In this document: positions 1 to 6,988 of the stretch, piece after piece
How the letters are laid out: the number at the start of each line of letters is the position of its first letter
Position numbering within the stretch: the stretch's first letter is position 1
Assembly: GCA_002388885.1 (NCBI GenBank)
Contig: DGNI01000017.1
Span: 11,751 to 24,350 of the forward strand
DNA length: 12,600 bases
DNA from: Parvularculaceae bacterium UBA4496
Lineage (GTDB): Bacteria; Pseudomonadota; Alphaproteobacteria; Caulobacterales; Parvularculaceae
Reading direction: 5' to 3'
Made by a program: the position numbers and the translations under genes
Notes under the pieces: model-generated
Seen by the model: only the letters and a program-made list of their open reading frames with translations
Databases searched by the model: none
What the model was told of the DNA's origin: nothing

Positions 1-212
1 AGGGAGCGCACGCAGCCATAGCCGCAGGCGCTGTCGGCCAGTGTTACCACTGTTCCGGCATGCAGAAATCCGTTTGGCGCCATCACTGCCTGTCGGACCT
101 CAAGTTCCACCTCGGCCCAGCCTGCGCCGATGCCTGTAAAGTTCAATCCTAAAAGTTCGGGCAGATAACCGGCGCCGAATTTGTTCGGGTCATGTTCATC
201 GAGTTCAGCCAT
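1..212 (-). CDS. PaaI-type hotdog-fold acyl-CoA thioesterase, N-terminal part (runs off the left edge)
   Basis: Reading the minus strand from the ATG at 212-210 gives 70 codons with no stop before the window edge, so only the N-terminal half is present. The protein starts MAELDEHDPNKFGAGYLPEL. Residues 47-60 read NGFLHAGTVVTLAD, which matches the PaaI/YbgC hotdog thioesterase signature (N-G-x-x-H-[AG]-G followed by L-x-D). Members hydrolyse acyl-CoA or aromatic-CoA thioesters in the cytoplasm. A GGAA Shine-Dalgarno element lies just upstream of the ATG. The start is 25 bp after the stop of the TetR gene on the same strand, so the two are probably co-transcribed. Inference: it may release or recycle CoA from an intermediate of the divergent carboxylase operon. 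The family call is fairly secure; the substrate is not visible. Confidence 0.82.
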   Translation of the reverse strand, partial: MAELDEHDPNKFGAGYLPELLGLNFTGIGAGWAEVELEVRQAVMAPNGFLHAGTVVTLADSACGYGCVRS

Positions 213-237
213 AGAAAGTTCCAAGAAGCGCCATTCA

Positions 238-864
238 TCAGCGCGACGATCCTGTGGCCAGGCCAACCCAGGCGTCAACAACATTTCGCATGCGTAGTTC
301 ATCGCCAAGAAGGCCGTCATGAACGAGCAGCCCGGTCATCATGCAGCGGCCTATAGTCAGGATGGCTTCCAGCTCATCGGCGTTTTCATCGTTTGCCGGC
401 AACAGGTCGCGCAGTTCGATTTCAATATCCCGGCGCCAGTTTTTAAGCGTCGGCGAGATGCGTTTGCGCAAGGTCTCGTTCGTCCGGGCTGCGACGAGAA
501 TTTCAAGCAGCGCTCCATATTCTTCCGTGGTGAACTGTTCGCGCCATGAGCGCCGGATCATGGCGCCGAAGGCGTCCTTGTCCTTGTTTATGTTCAGCTT
601 GGCGCGTTGAAACCACCTAACCGAGCGGCTTAACAAAAATTCCGCTGTCGCCTCGACGAGATCGTCCTTGGTCGGGAAGTGATGTTGCAGGGCGCCAAGA
701 CTGACCCCGGCGGCGTCCACCACCTGCTTGATCGAGGCCCTGTGATAGCCGCGGGCCGACAGGCAGGAAACCGCGCCCTCGCAGATGCGCCGGCGCATGG
801 CGGCCGATTTTTCCTGCTGCTTGCCGGGCGGGGCAATGTTGTGAACTTGACTCGGGGCGCTCAT
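238..864 (-). CDS. TetR/AcrR-family transcriptional regulator, probable local repressor
   Basis: A 208-aa protein, a normal TetR length. Residues about 22-75 form the N-terminal DNA-binding domain. The helix-turn-helix is at about 44-63 (SIKQVVDAAGVSLGALQHHF), followed by the usual P-T-K-D-D-L segment. The C-terminal part (about 90-208) is helical and would be the ligand-binding and dimer domain; its ligand cannot be read from sequence. The ATG lies only 6 bp from a perfect 24-bp palindrome shared with the divergent carboxylase operon. This is the standard layout of an autoregulated TetR repressor that an acyl-CoA or related inducer releases. In Pseudomonas the acyclic terpene (atu) genes are controlled by a TetR-family protein, AtuR; equivalence here is inferred from context, not shown. 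No ligand residues are assigned. Confidence 0.93.
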   Translation of the reverse strand: MSAPSQVHNIAPPGKQQEKSAAMRRRICEGAVSCLSARGYHRASIKQVVDAAGVSLGALQHHFPTKDDLVEATAEFLLSRSVRWFQRAKLNINKDKDAFGAMIRRSWREQFTTEEYGALLEILVAARTNETLRKRISPTLKNWRRDIEIELRDLLPANDENADELEAILTIGRCMMTGLLVHDGLLGDELRMRNVVDAWVGLATGSSR

Positions 865-873
865 GCTTATAAA
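847..873 (+). promoter_or_regulatory. Candidate sigma70-like promoter for the carboxylase operon
   Basis: TTGACT (847-852) and TATAAA (868-873) each match the -35 and -10 consensus at five of six positions. The spacer is 15 nt, which is shorter than ideal. Initiation would fall about 7 nt downstream, inside the palindromic operator, giving a leader of about 30 nt. The element overlaps the start of the divergent TetR gene. Support comes from consensus matching and position only. Confidence 0.35.
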
Positions 874-894
874 ACAATATGATCATATTGTTTT
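871..894. promoter_or_regulatory. Perfect 24-bp palindrome, probable TetR operator
   Basis: The left half AAAACAATATGA (871-882) is followed directly by its exact reverse complement (883-894), with no mismatch and no spacer. Flanking bases T870 and G895 do not pair, so the symmetry ends at 24 bp. It lies 6 bp from the TetR start codon and 18 bp from the carboxylase beta start. A homodimeric TetR protein bound here would cover the leader or promoter region of both divergent genes. The run is AT-rich against a GC-rich background, which makes chance origin unlikely. No second copy was seen in the window. Confidence 0.85.
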
Positions 895-899
895 GTCAA
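871..899 (-). promoter_or_regulatory. Candidate promoter for the TetR gene, overlapping the operator
   Basis: The minus strand carries a perfect TTGACA -35 element (plus positions 899-894). At a 17-nt spacer the -10 would be TGTTTT (876-871), a poor match; TATTGT at 879-874 fits better but with a 14-nt spacer. Either choice puts the transcription start very near the ATG at 864, so the TetR mRNA may have little or no leader. The palindrome fills the space between the -35 and the start codon, consistent with autorepression. Only the -35 is convincing. Confidence 0.35.
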
Positions 900-912
900 G
901 CCCCTTTGGCCG

Positions 913-2523
913 ATGCCTGTATTTGAATCCGAGATCGACCCGCGCAGCGAAGGTTTCGCCAAAAACCGCGCCGATCATCTGAAACTGATCGAGGAATTCC
1001 GCGCGCTCGAAGCCAAGGTCGCCGCAAACTCGGCGCGGGCGAAACCGAAATTCGAAAAGCGGGGGCAGCTCTTACCGCGCGAGCGTCTTTCGCTCATCCT
1101 CGATCGCGGCGCGCCATTTATCCAGCTGTCGACGTTATGCGGATACAAGATGCATGACGATGACGGAGACAAGAATATCTCCGGCGGCGGGGGTATTTCC
1201 GGCATCGGTTTCATCTCGGGCGTACGCTGCGTCGTTTCCGCGTCCGACAGCGGCATCAAAGGCGGGGCGGCGACGCCCATGGGCGTGCACAAGGCGCTGC
1301 GGGCGCAGGCGCTCGCGCTCGAAAACAAACTGCCATTCGTGCAACTCATCGAGAGCGCTGGCGCGAATTTGATGCGTCAATCAGAAATGTTTGTGCCCGG
1401 CGGGCGCACCTTCGCCAATCTGGCGCGGCTTTCCGCCGCCGGCTGCCCGGTGATTTCCGTGGTGCATGGATCATCGACCGCGGGCGGCGCCTATCAAACC
1501 GGGCTTTCGGATTATGTGGTGGCGGTGCGGGGCAAGTCGAAGGTATTTCTCGCCGGTCCGCCGCTGTTAAAAGCCGCAACGGGCGAGATTGCCACAGACG
1601 AGGACCTCGGCGGGGCGGAAATGCATTATCATGTCTCCGGCACGGCCGAATACATGGCGGAAAACGATGCGGACGGGGTGCGCATCGCGCGGGAGATCGT
1701 CGCCAAGCTCGGCTGGAACAAGGCGAACGCGCAGAAGTCATTTGTGGAGCCGTTGTACGGCGCAGAAGAACTTTTGGGTGTTGTTCCTGTCGATTACAGA
1801 AAGCCTTACGATTCAAGGGAAGTGATTGCGCGCATTGTCGATGGGTCGGATCTGCTCGGCTTCAAGGATGGATTCGGCGCAGCGACGCAGTGCACGCACG
1901 CCGCCATCGCCGGTCACGAAGTGGGCATCATCTCCAACAACGGCCCGATCGACGCCAACGGCGCGGCGAAAGTCGCTCAGTTCATTCAGTTGATGGATCA
2001 GGCGGGAACGCCCGTGATCTTTTTGCAAAACACTACCGGATATCTCGTTGGTACTGACGCGGAACAGAACGGCATCGTCAAACACGGGTCAAAGATGATT
2101 CAGGCAGTGACAAATATGCGCGTGCCGAAACTGACCTTGCATATCGGCGCGTCATTCGGCGCCGGAAACTACGGAATGTGCGGGCGCGCCTTCGATCCGC
2201 GGTTTATTTTCGCCTGGCCCAACAACCGCATCGCTGTGATGGGCGGCGAACAAGCGGCGAAAACCATGCGCATCGTTGCGGAAGAGGGTGCGCGCCGCAA
2301 AGGAGAGGAGCCGAACGCCGAATTTCTCGACGGCATGGCGAAACATATTACCGAACAATATGACGCGGAGTCGACGGCGCTGTTCGCCACCGCGCGGCTG
2401 TGGGATGACGGGCTGATCGATCCGCGCGATTCACGAAAAGTCTTGGCGTTTTGTCTCGATACAGTCGCGGAGGCGGGGCGACGGCAGCTGCGCCCCAATG
2501 CCTTCGGCGTCGGGAGGATGTAG
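913..2523 (+). CDS. Biotin-dependent acyl-CoA carboxylase beta (carboxyltransferase) subunit, methylcrotonyl/geranyl-CoA carboxylase family (AtuC-like)
   Basis: A 536-aa carboxyltransferase with tandem crotonase-like halves (about 30-280 and 290-520). The family signatures are ESAGANL (147-153), GSSTAGGAY (186-194) and GASFGAGNYGMCGRAF (412-427), the last followed by WPNNRIAVMGGEQAA. The GNYGMCGRAF/MGGEQAA block is typical of methylcrotonyl- and geranyl-CoA carboxylases rather than propionyl-CoA carboxylases. The subunit moves CO2 from carboxybiotin on the alpha subunit to the gamma carbon of an unsaturated 3-methyl acyl-CoA, in a cytoplasmic alpha6beta6 complex. From memory, LiuB-type enzymes carry a Phe-Phe pair where this protein has FAN (167-169), which suggests a roomier pocket. 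The ATG at 913 is the first usable start after an in-frame stop at 880-882, yet no good Shine-Dalgarno element precedes it. The stop is 8 nt before the dehydrogenase. The substrate (geranyl-CoA-like or other) is inferred. Confidence 0.93.
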   Translation: MPVFESEIDPRSEGFAKNRADHLKLIEEFRALEAKVAANSARAKPKFEKRGQLLPRERLSLILDRGAPFIQLSTLCGYKMHDDDGDKNISGGGGISGIGFISGVRCVVSASDSGIKGGAATPMGVHKALRAQALALENKLPFVQLIESAGANLMRQSEMFVPGGRTFANLARLSAAGCPVISVVHGSSTAGGAYQTGLSDYVVAVRGKSKVFLAGPPLLKAATGEIATDEDLGGAEMHYHVSGTAEYMAENDADGVRIAREIVAKLGWNKANAQKSFVEPLYGAEELLGVVPVDYRKPYDSREVIARIVDGSDLLGFKDGFGAATQCTHAAIAGHEVGIISNNGPIDANGAAKVAQFIQLMDQAGTPVIFLQNTTGYLVGTDAEQNGIVKHGSKMIQAVTNMRVPKLTLHIGASFGAGNYGMCGRAFDPRFIFAWPNNRIAVMGGEQAAKTMRIVAEEGARRKGEEPNAEFLDGMAKHITEQYDAESTALFATARLWDDGLIDPRDSRKVLAFCLDTVAEAGRRQLRPNAFGVGRM

Positions 2524-2531
2524 GAAAAACC

Positions 2532-3713
2532 ATGAAACTCACCACCGAACACGAACAGATCCGCTCAACCTTGAAAAAGTTCATTGATACGGAAATCAAT
2601 CCGTATGTAGATGAATGGGAGGAAGCGGAGATATTTCCCGCCCATCAGGTGTTTAAAGGTCTGGGTGATCTCGGCCTCCTTGGCGTCACCAAGCCCGAAC
2701 AATATGGCGGCATGGGGCTCGATTGGTCCTACGGCGCGGTCGTGGCGGAAACGCTCGGGCATATCAAATGCGGTGGCGTGCCTATGGCCATCGGCGTCCA
2801 AACCGACATGGCGACACCCGCGCTCGCACGGTTCGGTTCTGAAGCCGCGAAAGAAGATTTCCTGAGACCGTCAATCTCCGGCGATTACGTGGCGTGCCTT
2901 GGGGTCTCCGAAGTCGGTTCCGGCTCCGACGTCGCCTCGATCAAGACGACCGCAAAGAAAGACGGCGACGATTACGTCATTAATGGCGGCAAGATGTGGA
3001 CAACCAGCGGCACGCAAGCCGACTGGATGTGCCTCCTCGCCAATACCGGCGAAGGCCGGGTGCATGAAAACAAGTCGCTGATCTGCCTCCCGCTGAAAGA
3101 TGACAACGGCAAGCATCGCAAAGGCATCACGATTGCGCGCAAGCTCAAAAAACTGGGCATGCGTTCCTCCGACACGGCCGAGTTTTATTTCGAAGACGTG
3201 CTCGTGCCGCAGCGCTATCTGATCGGCGAAGAGGGCGCAGGTTTCATGTATCAGATGCTGCAATTTCAGGAGGAACGGCTGTGGGCGGCGCTGTCGAGCC
3301 TTGTCAGTCTCGATGAAACCATTGACGAAACGACGGAATATGCGCGCCAGCGCAAGGCGTTCGGCCAGTCAATCCTCGACAATCAGGTGGTGCATTTCCG
3401 GCTGGCGGAACTCAAAACCGAGGTGCAGGCGCTGCGTTCGCTCACCTGGGACGCAGTCGAGAAAATGATGGAAGGGCAGGACGCCACCATGCTCGCCTCC
3501 ATGGCGAAACTGAAAGTCGGCCGGCTGGCGCGCGAAGTAAACGACTCCTGCCTGCAATATTGGGGCGGCATGGGCTTCATGGAGGAGACGCCGGTGGCCC
3601 GCGCCTATCGCGACGGACGCCTTGCCTCCATCGGCGGCGGCGCTGACGAAGTGATGCTGTCGATCATCTGCAAATATCTCGGAACACTGCCGGGCAAGTC
3701 GAACAAGGTATGA
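2532..3713 (+). CDS. Acyl-CoA dehydrogenase, AtuD-like (citronellyl-CoA dehydrogenase type)
   Basis: A 393-aa flavoprotein with full acyl-CoA dehydrogenase architecture: N-terminal helical domain (1-120), middle beta domain (ACLGVSEVGSGSD at 121-133; KMWTTSG at 154-160) and C-terminal helical domain with LQYWGGMGFM (341-350). It oxidises acyl-CoA to the 2,3-enoyl-CoA and passes electrons to ETF. The expected catalytic base is Glu248 in QEERL, the position used by isovaleryl- and long-chain dehydrogenases. The medium-chain position holds Gly in SIGGGADEV (366-373). GGVPMAIGVQTDM (81-93) recalls AtuD more than LiuA. I chose the ATG at 2532 because AGGAA overlaps the previous stop 6 nt upstream and the protein then begins like its family; an upstream in-frame ATG at 2451 lies inside the beta-subunit gene. 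The stop overlaps the alpha-subunit start (ATGA). Its place between two carboxylase subunits implies that it supplies the enoyl-CoA to be carboxylated. Confidence 0.93.
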   Translation: MKLTTEHEQIRSTLKKFIDTEINPYVDEWEEAEIFPAHQVFKGLGDLGLLGVTKPEQYGGMGLDWSYGAVVAETLGHIKCGGVPMAIGVQTDMATPALARFGSEAAKEDFLRPSISGDYVACLGVSEVGSGSDVASIKTTAKKDGDDYVINGGKMWTTSGTQADWMCLLANTGEGRVHENKSLICLPLKDDNGKHRKGITIARKLKKLGMRSSDTAEFYFEDVLVPQRYLIGEEGAGFMYQMLQFQEERLWAALSSLVSLDETIDETTEYARQRKAFGQSILDNQVVHFRLAELKTEVQALRSLTWDAVEKMMEGQDATMLASMAKLKVGRLAREVNDSCLQYWGGMGFMEETPVARAYRDGRLASIGGGADEVMLSIICKYLGTLPGKSNKV

Positions 3714-5668
3714 CCCGCATTCGCAAACTCCTGATTGCCAATCGGGGTGAAATCGCCTGTCGCATCATGAGTACGGCAAAAGCACGTGGCATCAGGTGCG
3801 TTGCGGTTTATTCCGATGCGGACGCGAATGCATTGCATGTACGCATGGCCGATGAGGCGAATCATATCGGCGAGTCTGAGCCCTCGCAAAGTTACCTCAA
3901 TGTTGCAGCAGTCATTGGCGCTGCCCAGACCTCCGGCGCTGACGCCATTCATCCCGGTTACGGGTTTTTGTCGGAAAGCGCCGACTTTGCAAAAGCATGC
4001 GCCGATGCGGGTATAATTTTTGTCGGCCCGCCTGCGGAAGCCATCGCGGCCTTGGGTGACAAACGCCAAGCCAAACGCCGGATGATTGATGCAGGCGTGC
4101 CTTGTGTGCCCGGCTACCAGGGGGCCGATCAGTCTGAGGCCGTGCTGATCGCCGAAGCGGAGAAAATCGGTTTTCCCGTGATGGTCAAAGCCTCGGCCGG
4201 CGGCGGCGGGCGCGGTATGCGCATTGTCGAACGCAAAGTTGCATTGGCCGACGCAATCGCATCGGCGCGCAAGGAAGCTGAAAGCGCCTTTGGCGACGGC
4301 ACGCTGCTGCTGGAACGCGCCGTTACCGGCGCGCGACATGTTGAGGTTCAGGTTTTTGCCGATAGCCAAGGTAATTGCTTGCATTTCGGCGAACGCGACT
4401 GCTCACCGCAGCGGCGCAATCAGAAAGTGATTGAGGAAGCGCCATCGCCGGTGATATCTCCTCAAAAACGCGAACAGATGGGGGTTGCCGCGGTGAAAGC
4501 CGCGCAGGCTGTCAATTATGTCGGCGCCGGCACGGTTGAGTTTCTTTACGATCCTGCGCGCGAGGAGTTTTATTTTCTCGAAATGAATACAAGACTGCAG
4601 GTCGAGCATCCGGTTACGGAACTTGTGACCGGGCTCGATCTTGTGGCGCTACAGCTTGATGTGGCGGAAGGTGCGCCGCTGCCCTTCAAACAAGACGATG
4701 TTTCGATAAATGGCTGGGCCATGGAGGCGCGCCTGTACGCTGAGGACCCTTCGCAAGATTTCATGCCGCACTCAGGAGACGCGGCAGTTCTTGAGTGGCC
4801 TGATCTTGAAGGTGTGCGCATCGACAGCGGTATTGAGGCGGGCGACCGCGTAACGACTTTTTACGATCCGATGATTGCAAAAGTCATCGCTCATGGGCGC
4901 GACAGGGACGAAGCACGCCAAAAACTGGCTGCGGCGCTTCGGGAAATCAGACTACTGGGCTTTGCCCACAATCGCGATTTTCTGGCCTCGCTTCTTGAAG
5001 ACGAAACTTTCGCGAATGGCGAGGCCGATACCGGATATATCGAACGCAATCTCGATCGCCTTGCGAAGCGGCGCGCGCCCGGCGGCGATGCGGCCATCGC
5101 GCTTGTTGGCGCAGCGCTGATTGAGCGGTCTTTCAATGATCATCTCACCGGCTGGGATTCGCGCGGGGCGTCTAGTTTTCCGCTGCAACTCGTGAATACC
5201 GGACATGAAATCATCAATGCCCAGATCAGGCTTAACGGCGCTGAAGTGACCGCCATATTCGGTGAAAAGGAGGTCTGCATTGAGGTGCTTGAAAAAACTG
5301 GCGACACAATCCGCTACCGCCATGACGGCCGCATTATCGAAGCACGATACAGACGCAATCACTATCACATTGAATTAGACGCCAATGGCGCGTGGGAGCG
5401 TTACCTGGACTTTACGCTTGCGCCGGCAAGTGAGTCAGACGCTGGCGACGATATTGTGAAAGCGCCGATGGCGGGCCTTATCACCAGCGTGAAAGTCATC
5501 CCCGGCGACCCGGTATCAAAAGGAACGACGGTCGCGACCGTCGAAGCCATGAAAATGGAACACCAGCTGAAAAGTCCCCGCGACGGCGTTGTCGCAGAAG
5601 TGCTTGCGAAAGAGGGCGATCAGGTCGCCATTCGCACCAAACTCGTTGTGCTGAAAACGGAGGAATAG
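3710..5668 (+). CDS. Biotin-dependent acyl-CoA carboxylase alpha subunit: biotin carboxylase plus biotin carrier domain (AtuF/MCC-alpha-like)
   Basis: A 652-aa subunit, the usual size for methylcrotonyl/geranyl-CoA carboxylase alpha chains. The biotin carboxylase domain spans about 1-445: N-terminal KLLIANRGEIACRI, HPGYGFLSE (81-89), ATP-grasp glycine loop SAGGGGRGM (162-170), and the catalytic stretch EMNTRLQVEHPVTE (291-304). A linker/BT-type domain follows (about 460-570). The C-terminal biotinyl domain (about 580-650) carries EAMKM, with the biotin-accepting Lys615 encoded at 5552-5554. It carboxylates its own biotin with ATP and bicarbonate and hands CO2 to the beta subunit encoded upstream. 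The start ATG overlaps the TGA of the dehydrogenase (ATGA, 3710-3713), indicating translational coupling. All key residues look intact. Propionyl-CoA or another substrate cannot be excluded from this subunit alone. Confidence 0.95.
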   Translation: MTRIRKLLIANRGEIACRIMSTAKARGIRCVAVYSDADANALHVRMADEANHIGESEPSQSYLNVAAVIGAAQTSGADAIHPGYGFLSESADFAKACADAGIIFVGPPAEAIAALGDKRQAKRRMIDAGVPCVPGYQGADQSEAVLIAEAEKIGFPVMVKASAGGGGRGMRIVERKVALADAIASARKEAESAFGDGTLLLERAVTGARHVEVQVFADSQGNCLHFGERDCSPQRRNQKVIEEAPSPVISPQKREQMGVAAVKAAQAVNYVGAGTVEFLYDPAREEFYFLEMNTRLQVEHPVTELVTGLDLVALQLDVAEGAPLPFKQDDVSINGWAMEARLYAEDPSQDFMPHSGDAAVLEWPDLEGVRIDSGIEAGDRVTTFYDPMIAKVIAHGRDRDEARQKLAAALREIRLLGFAHNRDFLASLLEDETFANGEADTGYIERNLDRLAKRRAPGGDAAIALVGAALIERSFNDHLTGWDSRGASSFPLQLVNTGHEIINAQIRLNGAEVTAIFGEKEVCIEVLEKTGDTIRYRHDGRIIEARYRRNHYHIELDANGAWERYLDFTLAPASESDAGDDIVKAPMAGLITSVKVIPGDPVSKGTTVATVEAMKMEHQLKSPRDGVVAEVLAKEGDQVAIRTKLVVLKTEE

Positions 5669-5671
5669 CCC

Positions 5672-6532
5672 ATGTCCGACAAAGCGATCATCACATGCGC
5701 GCTGACGGGCGTTCTTACCAATCCCGATCAGCATCCCGTGCCGGTGACGCCGAAGCAGATGGCGGCCGAAGCAAAGCGCGCCTATGACGCCGGCGCAACG
5801 ATCATGCATGTGCATTATCGCCAGCAGGAGCCGGGGATGGGACACTTGCCCACCTGGGATCCGGTGATCTGCAATGAGATCAATGAAGCAATCCGCGCCG
5901 CATGCCCTGATGTGATCATCAATATGACCACCGGAGTCGTCGGGGCGGAATACGGTTATGTTCTCGACTATCTGCGTGCGTGCAAACCGGAAATGGCGGC
6001 GTGTAACGCCGGCACGTTGAACTATCTAAAAACGCGAAAAGATGGTTCATGGGCGTGGCCGCCGATGGTGTTCGACAATCCGGCGTCCAAAGTTAAAGAT
6101 CATATCGATGTCATGAATGAGTGCGGCATCATGCCGGAATTCGAATGTTTCGATATCGGCATCGTGCGCTCCGTTGGACTTTATATCGAAAATGGCATGA
6201 CCGATCATGCGGACTATAATTTCGTCATGGGCGTCGCCAGCGGCATGCCCGCGGACCCGGACCTTCTGCCGTTCCTCATCAAATACAAAAAGGACGGCAT
6301 GCCGTGGCAGGCGACGGTGATCGGCAGGGAGGACGTCTGGGCGGTGCATAAACGCGCGGTGGAACTGGGCGGCAACCTGCGCACAGGGCTTGAGGACTGT
6401 TTCTACCTGCCGGACGGCGAAAAAGCGTCATCGAATGGCCCGATGATCGAAGCGCTCGCGTCACTTGCGCGTGACGCGGGCCGCGATGTCACGACAGCAG
6501 CGGAAACAAGGGCTATACTCGGTCTTTCGTGA
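5672..6532 (+). CDS. Beta-keto acid cleavage enzyme (BKACE, DUF849 / 3-keto-5-aminohexanoate cleavage family)
   Basis: A 286-aa TIM-barrel protein of the BKACE family. It opens IITCALTGVLTNPDQHPVPV, the family hallmark. His46 and His48 in MHVHYR are the predicted Zn2+ ligands, at the same numbers as in the characterised Kce enzyme, and Glu241 in GLED is the likely third ligand. ASSNGPMI (252-259) near the C-terminus is also typical. Known members cleave a free beta-keto acid with acetyl-CoA, giving acetoacetate and a new acyl-CoA; substrates vary (3-keto-5-aminohexanoate, dehydrocarnitine and others). GGAGGAA (5659-5665) lies 6 nt before the ATG, and only 3 nt separate it from the carboxylase stop, so it is part of the operon. 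Inference: it processes a 3-oxo acid made downstream of the carboxylation step, standing in for a CoA ligase and thiolase. The family is secure; the substrate is unknown. Confidence 0.93.
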   Translation: MSDKAIITCALTGVLTNPDQHPVPVTPKQMAAEAKRAYDAGATIMHVHYRQQEPGMGHLPTWDPVICNEINEAIRAACPDVIINMTTGVVGAEYGYVLDYLRACKPEMAACNAGTLNYLKTRKDGSWAWPPMVFDNPASKVKDHIDVMNECGIMPEFECFDIGIVRSVGLYIENGMTDHADYNFVMGVASGMPADPDLLPFLIKYKKDGMPWQATVIGREDVWAVHKRAVELGGNLRTGLEDCFYLPDGEKASSNGPMIEALASLARDAGRDVTTAAETRAILGLS

Positions 6533-6550
6533 GAGAGATGGGAGAATTTT

Positions 6551-6979
6551 ATGAGCTTAAACACTTACCTGACATTCGACGGGAATTGCGGTGAAGCGTT
6601 TGATTATTACAAATCGGTTTTTGGCGGTGAATTCATGATGCGCTCGACTTTCGCTGATGGCCCGCCGGACATGGGCGTCAGCGATGAATTCAAAAACCGC
6701 ATCATGCATGTATCACTGCCGGTCGGCGGCAGTGTTTTGATGGGCTCCGATACAGCCGGCGCTGCGAGCGGGCCGTTCATCCAGGGCACCAATTTTTCGA
6801 TTTCCTATGCGCCGCATTCCAAGGCTGATGCTGACGAGAAGTTTGCGAAACTGTCGGCGGGCGGTATGGAAATCATGCCCATGCAGGACGTTTTCTGGGG
6901 CTCTTATTTCGGCATGTGCGTCGATAAATTCGGCATCCGCTGGATGCTGAACATGCCGACGGGTAACGCCGCAGCGTAA
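6551..6979 (+). CDS. VOC-fold protein, PhnB/YjdN-like (glyoxalase/dioxygenase superfamily)
   Basis: A 142-aa protein beginning LNTYLTFDGNCGEAFDYYKS and continuing VFGGEFMMRSTF, the recognisable N-terminus of PhnB/YjdN-like vicinal-oxygen-chelate proteins. Two beta-alpha-beta-beta-beta modules are expected (about 1-70 and 75-137), with DVFWGSYFGMCVDKFGIRWM (114-133) as the usual C-terminal block. Members are small dimers; many have no known reaction. Some superfamily relatives are epimerases or lyases acting on CoA esters, but this subgroup is not the methylmalonyl-CoA epimerase group. GGGAG (6540-6544) precedes the ATG by 6 nt, and the gap after the BKACE gene is 18 nt, so it is probably the last gene of the operon. 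It ends 9 bp from the convergent trxB. Its role in the pathway is unknown. Confidence 0.85.
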   Translation: MSLNTYLTFDGNCGEAFDYYKSVFGGEFMMRSTFADGPPDMGVSDEFKNRIMHVSLPVGGSVLMGSDTAGAASGPFIQGTNFSISYAPHSKADADEKFAKLSAGGMEIMPMQDVFWGSYFGMCVDKFGIRWMLNMPTGNAAA

Positions 6980-6988
6980 GTTTATTAT

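Noticed and set aside
1346..1816. 156-aa minus-strand open frame, Arg/Pro-rich
   Set aside because: Shadow of the carboxylase beta gene; composition is typical of an out-of-frame reading of GC-rich DNA.
2451..2531. Upstream in-frame ATG that would extend the acyl-CoA dehydrogenase by 27 residues
   Set aside because: The extension lies inside the carboxylase beta gene, reads as low-complexity Arg/Gly/Ala sequence and has no family match; ATG 2532 has a ribosome binding site.
3605..4384. 259-aa open frame on the minus strand opposite the dehydrogenase end and carboxylase alpha
   Set aside because: It is antisense to two well-supported genes, with no recognisable domain; high-GC codon bias produces such shadows.
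913..5668. Reading the carboxylase/dehydrogenase set as the standard leucine (liu) pathway
   Set aside because: The dehydrogenase looks AtuD-like rather than isovaleryl-CoA dehydrogenase, and the hydratase, HMG-CoA lyase and MerR-type regulator usual for liu are absent; not fully excluded.
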